Assembly: GCF_014333425.1 (NCBI RefSeq)
Contig: NZ_JACRYT010000012.1
Span: 1 to 64,000 of the forward strand
Source of the DNA: Zhenpiania hominis
GTDB taxonomy: Bacteria; Bacillota; Clostridia; Peptostreptococcales; Anaerovoracaceae
Reading direction: 5' to 3'
Length of the DNA stretch: 64,000 bases
The translations under genes and the position numbers were made by a program. Shown in pieces: positions 1-9,117 of the stretch (the stretch's first letter is position 1; the number at the start of each line of letters is the position of its first letter). Below the pieces are notes generated by a model. It was given only the letters and a program-made list of their open reading frames with translations. It was not told where the DNA came from and made no database searches.

Positions 1-801
1 GATCCGGAAAGCGGCTGGTTTCACAAAGGAGAACACAAAGAAGTATTCGCATATTCGATCGAGACCGCATGTGATGAAAATGGGTGGATCCTTGATTACA
101 GTGTGCACCCCGGAAACGAGCATGACAGTAAGACATTCCCGGAACTTTACGAAAAGCTGAAAAAGTATGCGATCAAAACAATGGTAATGGATGCAGGATA
201 CAAGAACCCTGCGATCGCAAAGCTTTTGATAGACGAAGAGATCACACCGCTGTTCCCATACAAAAGGCCCATGACAAAGAAAGGATTCTTTCGGAAGCAT
301 GAGTATGTTTATGACGAATACTATGACTGTTACCTTTGCCCTGGGGATCAGATATTGAAATACGCTACGACAAACAGAGACGGGTACCGAGAATACAAGA
401 GCGATGGCAATCTATGTGCGAACTGCCCTTACCTTTCTCAATGCACGGAGAGTAAGAATCATGTAAAGGTTCTGACACGCCATATATGGGAAGGGTATAT
501 GGAAATCTGCGAGGATATCCGGCATACGATAGGGATGAAAGAGCTCTACGGTAAGAGGAAAGAGACCATAGAGCGTAATTTCGGTACGGCAAAAGAGCAT
601 CATGCCATGAGATACACACAGCTTATCGGGAAGAAGAAAATGGGGATGAAAGTGGGATTGACATTCGCCTGTATGAACATGAAAAAGCTGGTGAACCTAT
701 TAAGCAAGCGGGATGGAGATACTTCTTTAAAAAGAAAATTTCGTTATTTATTTGCATCATTCAAAATCAACCTGCCTAAAATGGATAGCATCTATGCTTA
801 G
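1..801 (+). CDS. IS1182-type transposase, 3' part (cut by the window edge)
   Basis: The reading frame is open from base 1 and ends with TAG at 799-801, so the 5' part lies outside the window. The protein has the look of the catalytic and C-terminal part of an IS1182-family DDE transposase: a D-P-E-S-G-W-F start with a following HPGNEHDSKTF segment, an MDAGYKNP segment that would carry the second acidic residue, a Cys-rich insert (CYLCPG, CANCPYLSQC) and an ERNFGTAKEHHAMRYT segment with the likely catalytic Glu. These family features are from memory. The gene ends just before a perfect hairpin and borders the restriction island, which fits mobile DNA at the island edge. Whether the element is complete cannot be judged here. 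Confidence 0.85.
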   Translation, partial: DPESGWFHKGEHKEVFAYSIETACDENGWILDYSVHPGNEHDSKTFPELYEKLKKYAIKTMVMDAGYKNPAIAKLLIDEEITPLFPYKRPMTKKGFFRKHEYVYDEYYDCYLCPGDQILKYATTNRDGYREYKSDGNLCANCPYLSQCTESKNHVKVLTRHIWEGYMEICEDIRHTIGMKELYGKRKETIERNFGTAKEHHAMRYTQLIGKKKMGMKVGLTFACMNMKKLVNLLSKRDGDTSLKRKFRYLFASFKINLPKMDSIYA

Positions 802-838
802 AAAAGGTCCAACTTCTCTTCTTGAAGTTGGACCTTTT
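802..838 (+). terminator. Perfect hairpin directly after the transposase gene
   Basis: A 15-bp perfect inverted repeat (802-816 against 824-838) with a 7-base loop starts right after the transposase stop codon. The stem has A-rich and T-rich ends, so it could terminate transcription in either direction. It could also be part of the insertion-sequence end. Confidence 0.7.
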
Positions 839-850
839 GTCTACAGTCTG

Positions 851-878
851 AATTCCCCTTTTTTACAAAAGGGGAATT
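851..878. repeat. Second perfect inverted repeat between transposase and hsdR
   Basis: AATTCCCCTTTT (851-862) is followed by 4 bases and its perfect complement (867-878). It lies between convergent genes and 70 bases before the hsdR stop codon. It could be the hsdR terminator or the end of the insertion sequence. Confidence 0.6.
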
Positions 879-948
879 ATCGATGATGGATTATATCTAA
901 AAAGAATCATCTAAACTTATGATTTTTTAAGAAACTTCCACTTTATCG

Positions 949-3900
949 CTATGCCACCTCTTTATACCTCGTATACACATACTCATATATGTTCTGACGG
1001 TATGTAGAAATGCTGATTTCGTCATAGCATTCAGGCAGTTCTGCCCATAATGTATCTCGAATCAAATTATCAACAGCAGCCTTTGTTTCCTGCTTGTCTG
1101 TCCAATGATCCAACTCTGATATTTTAGCTTTAATTTTATGCAACAATCCTGCTGCAACTTCTTTAAGCCTTTTAATATCATTCTTACTTAAATCATCACG
1201 GAACAACATGTCATACAGCGAAAGTTCTTCATCACTTGCAAAGCCTTCTCTAACATATCGCTGTTCTTCCTGATTCATCGAATTCGCCAGATTCATTAGA
1301 TCAGTAAATGTTTTCTCTATTGTCGCTCTGTCTTTCTCATTATTATAATCATCAATAATCTGTTGGTAATGGTCATAATAATTGATACGATTTGGATTAG
1401 AGAATAACATCGCGGCTAATTTCTGTTGAATAATTTCCTGTAAATCACGCATTACAAGATTCTTTTTCTTAACTTTTGCAAACTCTCTGCGCAACAAGTC
1501 GAAGTCAATTGCACTAATATCGAACCTAACCGGCTCTTCACGTACCATCAAAGGCTGGTCCTGTATTTCTACGTAAGAACTTATAATGTGATTGATTTCA
1601 ACCATAAGATCTGTTGTATTCACATGTTTGCGTTTCTTCTGGAGTTCTGCATAGATTGCAGCAATAGCTTCATATTCTTTGCGTACATTTCCTATAATGT
1701 CGTCTCTGTCTATATACTTCATAAGACGATTTAATTCTGAAGCATATGTTGTAAAAGTCTTTTTATCTTCAATTGTTCCACAAACAGCATTTGCAGCTTC
1801 CTGCAGATAGTTCATTTTTGTAAATCCGGAAGCGTTTATCAACATCTGTAGATCAAAATCATTATCTGCAAGAAAAGCTTTTGCTTTGCCAATTGTTTCA
1901 ACAATTCTGGCTATCAGAACATCTTTATCCACTGTAGGATCAGAACTACCAGTTCCACCTACATTCGCCGTATAATCTGCAAGGGCCTTTCTTAAAGCTT
2001 TAACAATTCCGATATAATCAATAATCAGGCCATTACTTTTGCCTTCATTAACACGGTTAGCACGTGCTATCGTTTGCATTAAGGTATGTGCTTTAAGAGG
2101 TTTATCCAAATACAGACAAGATAAGCACTTCACATCAAATCCAGTCAGCCACATAGCACATACGAATACTACGCGCAGTGGATTCTTTGAATCTTTAAAC
2201 TCTTTATCAAGATCTCGTTTTTCCATTTTGGTACGATGATACTTAATATCAAGATCCCACTTCTTAAAGGTCTGGATTTCATTCTGTTCCTGACTGATTA
2301 CAACAGACATTTCTGTTTCCTGCATCCACTTCAGCTTGCGCTCCAATTCCTGCGCTTCCTGTTGAGTGGCTGTTTTTATTTTTGCTTTCAGCTTTTTGAT
2401 TTCTTCTTTCCAATATTCCTGCACGTAATTGTACATACGAACACAGGTCACTTTATTCAGACAAACAAACATAGCTTTTCCGCTTGTCCACAAGTCTGAA
2501 TAATGATTCACAAAATCACGAGCAATAGATTTTAATCTCGGCTCTGCTGTAAGCAAATGTATTTCCTTTGCAAATTCTGCCTCCAGCTTATCCTGCTGGT
2601 CCACATCTAAATCTGCATTTTCAATTGCATCTAAAATCTGATTTGTTATTTCTGGGTTTCTTAAATCAAGAATTTTTTCACCGCGGTTTTCATAATAAAG
2701 AGGAACTGTTGCTCCATCCTCAACAGCACGTTTGAAGTCATAAACCGATACATATCCCCCAAACGTTCTTGCAGTAATATTATCACTGGAAAGCAGTGGT
2801 GTTCCAGTGAACCCGATACGGGCTGCTGTAGGCAACAGCTTCATCATATTATCTGCGAAGATTCCGTACTGGCTACGGTGTGCTTCATCAGACATAATAA
2901 TAATATCATGATCTGGATATACCGGTTCGGCGTCCGGTTTGTTGAACTTCTGAATTAATGTAAATATAAAGCTTGGATTACCACGAAGCTTTTGAAGTAA
3001 GTCACCACCACTTGTAGCAATAAACTGTGAAGCTTTTGTTTTTCCCAACAAACCGCAGTTTTCGAAAGTGTCACTGATCTGAGAGTTTAATTCATCACGG
3101 TCTGTCAGTACAACAAATGTAGGTGATCCTTCAAATTTCCTACGTATTTTCTGCGCAAGAAATACCATTGAATAACTTTTACCGGATCCCTGTGTATGCC
3201 AGAAAACACCCAATTTACCGTCATTAAGTTTTCTATCTTCGTAAGCCTTTACAGCCTCATTTACACCAAGATACTGATGGTTACGGGCAAGTATCTTCGC
3301 AGTATGTCCACCGGAATGATCATATAATATAAAGTTTTCGAATAAGTCTAAGAAATTTTCTTTCTTACAGATACCTCTAAGCATTGTTTCTAATGCTACA
3401 CTGCCCTGTTCTTCTTCTGCAAGACGTTTCCATTCATGGAAAAATTCATACTTGCTTCCAAGTGTACCAACCTTAGCTTCTATGCCGTTTGAAAGCATAA
3501 GGAATGCATTATAATAGAACAAATGAGGAATCGTATCCTGATAATCTGTGTAGTTATCATCATATGCATTTTGTACATCCACAGTGGTCTTCTTGAGTTC
3601 TATAAACAGCAAAGGTATACCATTTACAAAGCCCACTATATCTGTCCTTCTGCGATATAAATCACCATGAATTTTCAATTCTTTTATTGCAAGAAAGTAA
3701 TTGTTATCTGGATTTTGGAAGTCTATTACAGAAGCTTTTTTAGTTTCAGTTTGACCGTTTGGTTTCTTTACTGTAACAGGAATACCATCACGAATCAGAT
3801 AGTATTTTTCTTCATTTATCTGCAGTAAAGATGATGTTGAAAGTCTCTGTTCCAAAGTCTTCTGTGCTTCTAAAAGCTGACTATCCGTAATCCATGGATT

Positions 3901-4089
3901 CAGCTTTGTAATAGCCTCACGAAAATATCTGATCAAAAGAATTTCTTTGTAACTTTCTCTTCCAAAAGTACCATCCTTACCTAAAACTTCTGTATTGTAC
4001 GCAAACCGGACATCCCAGTCCAGCTCATCATGGAGCAGATTACCGGCACTTTCCTGAACCAATATGTTTTCAGAATAATCGTAGCTCAT
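949..4089 (-). CDS. hsdR: Type I restriction enzyme, R (motor/nuclease) subunit
   Basis: This is the ATP-driven translocase and nuclease subunit of a type I restriction-modification complex. The 1046-residue length is normal. An N-terminal PD-(D/E)XK nuclease is seen as D150 and E164-L-K166. Helicase motifs follow: Walker A GSGKS at 301-305, DEAH at 401-404, then a TGTP motif. A long helical C-terminal part probably docks on HsdM/HsdS. The start is ATG at 4089, with AGGAGG 7 bases upstream. It is the last gene of the operon, 22 bases after the 367-residue unknown gene. All motifs needed for activity are present. Confidence 0.96.
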   Translation of the reverse strand: MSYDYSENILVQESAGNLLHDELDWDVRFAYNTEVLGKDGTFGRESYKEILLIRYFREAITKLNPWITDSQLLEAQKTLEQRLSTSSLLQINEEKYYLIRDGIPVTVKKPNGQTETKKASVIDFQNPDNNYFLAIKELKIHGDLYRRRTDIVGFVNGIPLLFIELKKTTVDVQNAYDDNYTDYQDTIPHLFYYNAFLMLSNGIEAKVGTLGSKYEFFHEWKRLAEEEQGSVALETMLRGICKKENFLDLFENFILYDHSGGHTAKILARNHQYLGVNEAVKAYEDRKLNDGKLGVFWHTQGSGKSYSMVFLAQKIRRKFEGSPTFVVLTDRDELNSQISDTFENCGLLGKTKASQFIATSGGDLLQKLRGNPSFIFTLIQKFNKPDAEPVYPDHDIIIMSDEAHRSQYGIFADNMMKLLPTAARIGFTGTPLLSSDNITARTFGGYVSVYDFKRAVEDGATVPLYYENRGEKILDLRNPEITNQILDAIENADLDVDQQDKLEAEFAKEIHLLTAEPRLKSIARDFVNHYSDLWTSGKAMFVCLNKVTCVRMYNYVQEYWKEEIKKLKAKIKTATQQEAQELERKLKWMQETEMSVVISQEQNEIQTFKKWDLDIKYHRTKMEKRDLDKEFKDSKNPLRVVFVCAMWLTGFDVKCLSCLYLDKPLKAHTLMQTIARANRVNEGKSNGLIIDYIGIVKALRKALADYTANVGGTGSSDPTVDKDVLIARIVETIGKAKAFLADNDFDLQMLINASGFTKMNYLQEAANAVCGTIEDKKTFTTYASELNRLMKYIDRDDIIGNVRKEYEAIAAIYAELQKKRKHVNTTDLMVEINHIISSYVEIQDQPLMVREEPVRFDISAIDFDLLRREFAKVKKKNLVMRDLQEIIQQKLAAMLFSNPNRINYYDHYQQIIDDYNNEKDRATIEKTFTDLMNLANSMNQEEQRYVREGFASDEELSLYDMLFRDDLSKNDIKRLKEVAAGLLHKIKAKISELDHWTDKQETKAAVDNLIRDTLWAELPECYDEISISTYRQNIYEYVYTRYKEVA

Positions 4090-4111
4090 GATTTTACCTC
4101 CTGTGTACCAG

Positions 4112-5215
4112 CTAAAGTTTTATCTGAGGCACTTTTTTATTTCGCCTTTGTGCATTAGCATGTGCAAGCACATTTCCTATAGGGGTTATCGTTATACTAT
4201 GCGGTAATGCTTCCCACCACAAACGAACAGTTCGTAACGTATCATAAGTATTCCATTTCTGCATAAATGCTTGTTTTACACTCTCTTTTAGCTTAGAATC
4301 ATTCGAATACAAATCCCATACTTTATATAAAGCCTCTACCTCTGAATCAATCACCTTATGTAAACCTATAGCATTCGCCTGTGTTAAAACAGGGAAAGTA
4401 ATATTATTTATTTCATTTTTATTCCTTACATTCAAACGAACATATCCATCATTCAACTCATGATCAACCAATAAGTTGATAGGAATGTTTGCCCCTTTTA
4501 AAATTTCAACAGCACTTTGATAAAGTTCTGATTCTTTTTCTATCCCCACACAGGTATATCCCGAAAAAGCGTTAGGATAAAATTCACTAAATTTCTTGAA
4601 TGTTCCTACAGAAGAGACTCTTGCTGCATTCAGTATATCAAGATGATACGCCCAATCCAATCCCTTAGGAAGAGAATGATAACAAATTGATGAAAACAAA
4701 TCTTCCATAACCATTAACCCCTGAGTAATGTCACCTGTAACTGCTGTCCACCTATTTATAGCATATATTATTGTTAATGCACATAAAGCTTCATCATCAA
4801 TCTGGTCAACAATTTCTATTGCTTTAGAAATACTCGCTTTAATTTTTCTTTCTTCGCCCTTTTCAATTCTATGCACTAACAATTCAGATAATAATTCATA
4901 ATCAGCCTCTCTATCTGTACATGCAGCTACTTTCTGGGCATTACGAAGTTCAAATTGAAAAGAGGGTTCAGAAAATGATTTATAATCAGACTCTATTTTT
5001 TCCACACGAGGAATAAGATCAGTTGTAAATTTTTCTATTCGGGCAATAGCTACAGCACTTGCTTCTTGAGTACACTGCTTAATTGTTTCAATTGCCATTT
5101 CAGAACAAACTTCTCGAACTCTTTTTTCATCTATTCCCATCACTATTGTAGGATTAATCATTTGTAACTGTTGAGAACCTTCTCCAGCTTTCTGTATTTG
5201 TTTACTATTTTCCAT
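4112..5215 (-). CDS. Unknown 367-residue protein inside the type I RM operon
   Basis: I do not assign a function. The protein resembles, from memory, a poorly described family named after LPO_1073/Vpar_1526 that is often seen beside restriction systems. The N terminus (residues 5-21) carries KQIQKAGEGSQQLQMIN, which closely matches two copies of a motif in the small membrane protein encoded just upstream. The rest appears mostly helical, with many Glu, Lys and Ile residues, and has no recognisable catalytic motif, signal peptide or membrane segment. The start is ATG at 5215 with GGGAG 8 bases upstream, inside the end of the preceding gene (11-base overlap), so the two are translationally coupled. 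It may be an accessory defence or control component of the RM system. Confidence 0.85.
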   Translation of the reverse strand: MENSKQIQKAGEGSQQLQMINPTIVMGIDEKRVREVCSEMAIETIKQCTQEASAVAIARIEKFTTDLIPRVEKIESDYKSFSEPSFQFELRNAQKVAACTDREADYELLSELLVHRIEKGEERKIKASISKAIEIVDQIDDEALCALTIIYAINRWTAVTGDITQGLMVMEDLFSSICYHSLPKGLDWAYHLDILNAARVSSVGTFKKFSEFYPNAFSGYTCVGIEKESELYQSAVEILKGANIPINLLVDHELNDGYVRLNVRNKNEINNITFPVLTQANAIGLHKVIDSEVEALYKVWDLYSNDSKLKESVKQAFMQKWNTYDTLRTVRLWWEALPHSITITPIGNVLAHANAQRRNKKVPQIKL

Positions 5216-5489
5216 CGTTAATTCTCCCTATTTGCACTTGTTCAGAATTTTTGCTAGCTTTTTGAGTCTGCCTAATGCTACTCTTTATATCTTTTTTCCA
5301 TTCTAATACTTGGCTATCATTGATGGTCAGTTCTTGTTTCTGTTTGGCTCCGCTTTTAGCCTTTTGTATTTGCTTACCATTTCTCTTAACCCCAATATTG
5401 TATCCAGACAATCCACCAACGGCTGCACCAATAACTAAACCAATAAGTTCCGTTCCAATGCCATCAAAAATCCATTGTAAGTTCTCCAT
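5205..5489 (-). CDS. Small glycine-zipper membrane protein with two Q-rich motifs
   Basis: This is a 94-residue protein. Residues 11-33 form one hydrophobic, glycine-rich segment (G12, G17, G21, G25, G26, G29, G33), which suggests a membrane helix of glycine-zipper type. It is followed by two copies of a short motif: KQIQKAKSGAKQKQELTIN at 39-57 and RQTQKASKNSEQVQIGRIN at 73-91. The same motif opens the next protein. The second copy contains VQIG, which resembles the core of RHIM-type amyloid motifs. The start ATG at 5489 follows the hsdS stop by a few bases, with a GAGGTG site. Function is unknown; a membrane-anchored effector or receptor paired with the downstream protein is an inference. 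Confidence 0.8.
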   Translation of the reverse strand: MENLQWIFDGIGTELIGLVIGAAVGGLSGYNIGVKRNGKQIQKAKSGAKQKQELTINDSQVLEWKKDIKSSIRQTQKASKNSEQVQIGRINDGK

Positions 5490-5494
5490 AGTAA

Positions 5495-6658
5495 CTACAC
5501 CTCTATTTCCCCATTCATCATTTTTGGTAACAAACGGTCACGAGCTTGTTTTAATAGCTCAGTTTGCGAATCGAGAACATTTATCTTATCATCAACGTTT
5601 TTCGCAATTTCATTAAACTTTCTTATAAGTTCTTCATTTGGATTTATGAATGTCTGATTCAATAATTCATTCTTTGTGATGGATGCAAAGATTGCACCGT
5701 TTCCTACCAAATTGTCTTTAAAAAACCTTTCCTTTAGCATGTGAAACAGATAGCTTTGGTAACCCAACTTATGTTTCATTGCAGCCAAACCACGACCGAT
5801 TACAATTTTATTCTTTGTAATATTAAGTCGGCCAACTGGTGCTCTAATACTAAAGAGAATACTATTCTTTTCTGCAATTCGTGTATAAGATGTTGAGTAA
5901 ACATCATCATTTACAAATCGTCTTCCATAACTTCTGACGCCTTGATGGAATGGTAAACCTTCCCTGTGCGTATTATAAAACTCTGATTTAGGACTTTGTC
6001 CCATAATTACATCCGCAATATCAATCAGTGTCTCTTTCTTCCACCCCTCTGGCACACCATCAACAATAGCTACATCTTCATACCCTGGGAAACGCAAATC
6101 CACAAACCACTCTTTGTACAAACGCTGTGCTGCTTCTTCAAGCAGTTTGATTTGTTTTTGGTTGTTTTCAATCAGGTCCTCATAAGATGAAATAGTATTA
6201 GCAATTTTGATTTGCTTGTCCATTTCCGGCAATTGAATCGAAAGGTTTTTTATAACCGGGATATTTACATGAGCAACTGTTGCACCATTTGCCGTACCTA
6301 ACAATTCGTATTGCTGCTGTGGTGCCAAAATATAATATACCAAATATTGAGGATATACTTTATTCTTATCTGGTCTTATTAAAACTGTACGCTGACCTAA
6401 ACAAACCTTTTGCCCATCACAAATAATGGCAGCATTACCTGCTGGTGCTTCTCTTGCAAAAATAATATCATCCACCTGTGGAACAGCTCTTTTATTTCTT
6501 TTATCATATACATCCTTTGATACCCTATGAACATTATCAAGTTTTAATCGTCCTCTGCCTATATTAGGTGTTCTTATAAGCGGATATCCCTCGCCTTCAT
6601 CAGGTGCAGTTGAATGAGGACAGTCTACTATGAATTCGCACACATCCAACAGCTTCAT
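5495..6658 (-). CDS. hsdS: Type I RM specificity subunit
   Basis: This is the DNA-sequence-recognition subunit of the type I complex. It has two variable target-recognition domains, each followed by a conserved helical spacer. The central spacer around residues 160-195 (NNQKQIKLLEEAAQRLYKEW) and the C-terminal spacer ending LLPKMMNGEIEV are typical. I start it at the ATG at 6658 (MKLLDVCEF) because an AAGGAGG site sits about 11 bases upstream; the longer open frame to 6700 lacks a site and overlaps the previous gene. It is about 387 residues, a normal full length. No second hsdS, inverted repeat or recombinase that could shuffle specificity is seen nearby. Confidence 0.93.
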   Translation of the reverse strand: MKLLDVCEFIVDCPHSTAPDEGEGYPLIRTPNIGRGRLKLDNVHRVSKDVYDKRNKRAVPQVDDIIFAREAPAGNAAIICDGQKVCLGQRTVLIRPDKNKVYPQYLVYYILAPQQQYELLGTANGATVAHVNIPVIKNLSIQLPEMDKQIKIANTISSYEDLIENNQKQIKLLEEAAQRLYKEWFVDLRFPGYEDVAIVDGVPEGWKKETLIDIADVIMGQSPKSEFYNTHREGLPFHQGVRSYGRRFVNDDVYSTSYTRIAEKNSILFSIRAPVGRLNITKNKIVIGRGLAAMKHKLGYQSYLFHMLKERFFKDNLVGNGAIFASITKNELLNQTFINPNEELIRKFNEIAKNVDDKINVLDSQTELLKQARDRLLPKMMNGEIEV

Positions 6659-6660
6659 AA

Positions 6661-6870
6661 CTAAACGTCCTCCTTTAATTTTAAATATTGCTTTTTCCAT
6701 GCCTTAGACGACTGTTTGCATATACAATCTTCTCTTTCAAATGCACACACATTAGGTATACTATTATTTTTACATATATCTGGATTATTAGCTCTACAAC
6801 CATATGTCTGTTCTACAGTATCTAACTCATTCAAAGGTGTTTTAAAAGCAATTTTTATTTCTTTTTTCAT
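6661..6870 (-). CDS. Small Cys-rich protein between hsdM and hsdS
   Basis: This 69-residue protein has five Cys in its middle third (YGC, DIC, NVC, DCIC) and a basic C terminus (KAWKKQYLKLK). The spacing suggests a small metal-binding fold, probably zinc. It overlaps hsdM by 4 bases (ATGA) and ends 2 bases before the hsdS start, so it is firmly part of the operon. I recall similar small ORFs between hsdM and hsdS in other Firmicutes, but no function. It could help assemble the methyltransferase or bind DNA or a phage protein; this is inference. Confidence 0.8.
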   Translation of the reverse strand: MKKEIKIAFKTPLNELDTVEQTYGCRANNPDICKNNSIPNVCAFEREDCICKQSSKAWKKQYLKLKEDV

Positions 6871-8684
6871 AACCCCATCCCCTTCATATTTTTAGAGATA
6901 GTATCCATCAAATCATTTGATTCTGCCTGCAGAGATAACAGTTCACGATGAATTTCTGCCATGCGTTCTTCAAAGTCCACACCATCATCTTCTACCGGTG
7001 CAACACCTACATAAGCCCCCGGTGTCAGAGACCAGCCTTTTTCTTCTATTTCTGTAATATCGGCAACTTTGCACAGACCAAGCACATCTGCATAAACACC
7101 ATCGCCGAATTTTTCATACAACCATACAGCTTCTTTTGCAATGGTGATTTCTTCATTCTTTTCAGAAATCATCTTGTCGTATTCAGCCTGAATACGCTTT
7201 TTATCAGTACGGCCTGCGTTATCTACTTCAAGCTTCGCACGTTTTTGCAGGGCTTTCAGCTCGTCTTTCAACTTATGCAGAATGTCTTCAAAGGAACCAT
7301 TGCCCAACACAGCTCTGTATTCATTCAGTAATGCTGTGTATTTTTCTGTCTCACCACGATAGAGCCATACAATCGCATTCAGATTCTTCAGCTGCCATTC
7401 GGACCATTCATTCAATGTGCGGTCAACAACAGTGTAGTAGTTTCTTGCGTCAATAAACAAAACCTTATCTTTGATACCCTCATTTTTACCCTTGTCAAAA
7501 AACCATAGGGAACATGGCAGAGATTTTGTATAGAAGAAATTATTGCCTACACTGATCATAGCATCCACATGACAAGTTTCCACTAATTTCTGACGGATAT
7601 CTTTGTCTTTACCCTGGCTATCTGTAGCAGAAGATGCCATAACAAAGCCAGCACGACCACGTTCGTTTAAATAGCTATAGAAATAAGAAATCCACAGATA
7701 GTTGCCATTACCAATTTCCTTATTCTTATTTACAGTTGGCATACCAAAAGGCAGTCGCTTTGCACTTTCACAAGACTCTGCTTTTACTTTATCTACATTA
7801 AATGGAGGATTTGCCATTATGTAATCACAACAACCATCTAGATTATGTGCATCATGATAGAAACTGTTTGCTTCATCACCAGATTTAATAACTCCAGTCA
7901 AACCATGAACTGCCATATTCATCAGACACAGCTGGGCATTATATTCTACTTTTTCCTGACCATAGAAAGTCATAGTAGAGTTAGCATTCATACCAGTTTG
8001 ATTAACAAAATCGCCAGACTGTATGAACATACCTCCTGAACCACATGCTGGATCCAGCAAAATACCATTCGTAGGTTCGATAATATTTACAATCATTTTT
8101 ACCAGTGATTTTGGTGTGAAGAACACACCATCATCAGAGGCAATATTCTTTGCAAATTTATTCAGGAAGTACTCGTAAATACGTCCAATGATATCGCCAC
8201 CAACTTCATCTAATGCGCTGTTGTTAAATATACGCAGCAATTCAGATAACAGCTCATCTGAAAAATCAGTATAACTTTTAGGGAGTATGCCGACTAACTG
8301 TTCACTCTGTTCTTCAATCAATTGCATAGCATTATTGACCACCTCACCGAGACTGGTCATAACATGTCCATCTTTATTTTTTAAATCTGCACCTTTGATA
8401 TCATCAGGTAAATTCAGCAGGTAATCATACTGAGCTTCTTTCGGAAGATATAAAGCGCTCTTCGCTGCAAAGTCACTGGCTTCTACTGGCATAACTCTGC
8501 CGCCACGAGACGGACGATCCTTTAATATCTCCGCTTCTACCATTTTAAATCTGCTATATGCATATCTCAGGAAAATCAAACCCAGTACCGGCATGCAATA
8601 CTGATTTGATGTTAACTTAGATCCTGCACGCAGTAAGTCTGCAGATTCCCATAATTCTGATTCTAATTTCTTTATATTAACCAT
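6867..8684 (-). CDS. hsdM: Type I RM DNA methyltransferase subunit
   Basis: This subunit transfers a methyl group from S-adenosylmethionine to adenine N6 in the site chosen by HsdS, and is also the core of the restriction complex. The N-terminal helical domain covers about residues 1-150. The SAM-binding motif DPACGSGG is at 211-218 and the catalytic NPPF at 292-295. The C-terminal third is helical and probably contacts HsdS. Its 605 residues are normal for the N6_Mtase family with an extended C terminus. The start ATG at 8684 overlaps the regulator stop by one base and has a GGAGGGG site. Confidence 0.96.
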   Translation of the reverse strand: MVNIKKLESELWESADLLRAGSKLTSNQYCMPVLGLIFLRYAYSRFKMVEAEILKDRPSRGGRVMPVEASDFAAKSALYLPKEAQYDYLLNLPDDIKGADLKNKDGHVMTSLGEVVNNAMQLIEEQSEQLVGILPKSYTDFSDELLSELLRIFNNSALDEVGGDIIGRIYEYFLNKFAKNIASDDGVFFTPKSLVKMIVNIIEPTNGILLDPACGSGGMFIQSGDFVNQTGMNANSTMTFYGQEKVEYNAQLCLMNMAVHGLTGVIKSGDEANSFYHDAHNLDGCCDYIMANPPFNVDKVKAESCESAKRLPFGMPTVNKNKEIGNGNYLWISYFYSYLNERGRAGFVMASSATDSQGKDKDIRQKLVETCHVDAMISVGNNFFYTKSLPCSLWFFDKGKNEGIKDKVLFIDARNYYTVVDRTLNEWSEWQLKNLNAIVWLYRGETEKYTALLNEYRAVLGNGSFEDILHKLKDELKALQKRAKLEVDNAGRTDKKRIQAEYDKMISEKNEEITIAKEAVWLYEKFGDGVYADVLGLCKVADITEIEEKGWSLTPGAYVGVAPVEDDGVDFEERMAEIHRELLSLQAESNDLMDTISKNMKGMGL

Positions 8685-8917
8685 TAGTTCTTCCCCTCCG
8701 CTTTAAAGTTCAGCCATGCTTCTTCTATAGATGCATACTCTATGTTATGAGAAAGACAAAAGCCTTTTATCTTTTTCATTGCAGAGAGATTTGGTTTTGC
8801 TTTTCCACCTTCCCAACGATTTACTGTTGAGAATGCTACATTTAATTCTTTCGCAAAATCTTCCTGTGTTAGAAAGCTGCGTTGTCTAATTCGTTTTATT
8901 TCTTCAGGGAAACCCAT
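8684..8917 (-). CDS. XRE-type helix-turn-helix regulator of the RM operon
   Basis: This 77-residue protein is almost entirely a Cro/C1-type HTH: IRQRSFLTQEDFAKELNVAF is the first half, with STVNRWEGGKAKPN as the recognition helix. I start it at ATG 8917 because AAGGAGAT lies 5 bases upstream; the open frame to 8935 begins over that site. As first gene of the operon it probably controls RM expression, in the manner of controller proteins. It overlaps the hsdM start, so regulator and methyltransferase are coupled. Confidence 0.88.
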   Translation of the reverse strand: MGFPEEIKRIRQRSFLTQEDFAKELNVAFSTVNRWEGGKAKPNLSAMKKIKGFCLSHNIEYASIEEAWLNFKAEGKN

Positions 8918-8958
8918 GTTGCATCTCCTTTGCAATAAACTTTCACTAATATAGCGTA

Positions 8959-8967
8959 ATTATAGCA
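8959..8967 (-). promoter_or_regulatory. Extended -10 promoter of the RM operon
   Basis: On the minus strand TGCTATAAT is present: a perfect TATAAT (8959-8964) with the TG extension. It lies about 40 bases upstream of the regulator start. No good -35 box is seen at the right distance, as is allowed for extended -10 promoters. Confidence 0.65.
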
Positions 8968-9031
8968 TATCTTCAAATTTTTTTCTACTCTCTGTATATT
9001 ATCATAAGAGTCTTAGGTACTCCTAACAACC

Positions 9032-9060
9032 GCATTTTGCTCCGACAGGAGTATAAATGC
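9032..9060. repeat. Imperfect hairpin between the RM operon and tnpV
   Basis: GCATTT (9032-9037) pairs with AAATGC (9055-9060) and CTCC (9040-9043) pairs with GGAG (9048-9051). No gene is seen here. It may be leftover end sequence of a mobile element. Confidence 0.4.
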
Positions 9061-9080
9061 AGTGCTCGCTATGACATGAC

Positions 9081-9111
9081 AATTAAAAAGTGAGGTGCTC
9101 AGACCCCACTT
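9081..9111 (-). terminator. Terminator after tnpV
   Basis: On the minus strand AAGTGGGGT pairs with ACCTCACTT (one G-T pair) and is followed by a T-rich stretch, 7 bases after the tnpV stop. Confidence 0.7.
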
Positions 9112-9117
9112 CTAAAA

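Noticed and set aside
5495..6658. Phase-variable specificity switching in the RM operon
   Set aside because: No second hsdS fragment, no inverted repeats in hsdS and no nearby site-specific recombinase gene; the broken integrase is 32 kb away.
5495..6700. Longer hsdS start at 6700
   Set aside because: The ATG at 6658 has an AAGGAGG site with proper spacing; the longer form overlaps the small Cys-rich gene and has no site.
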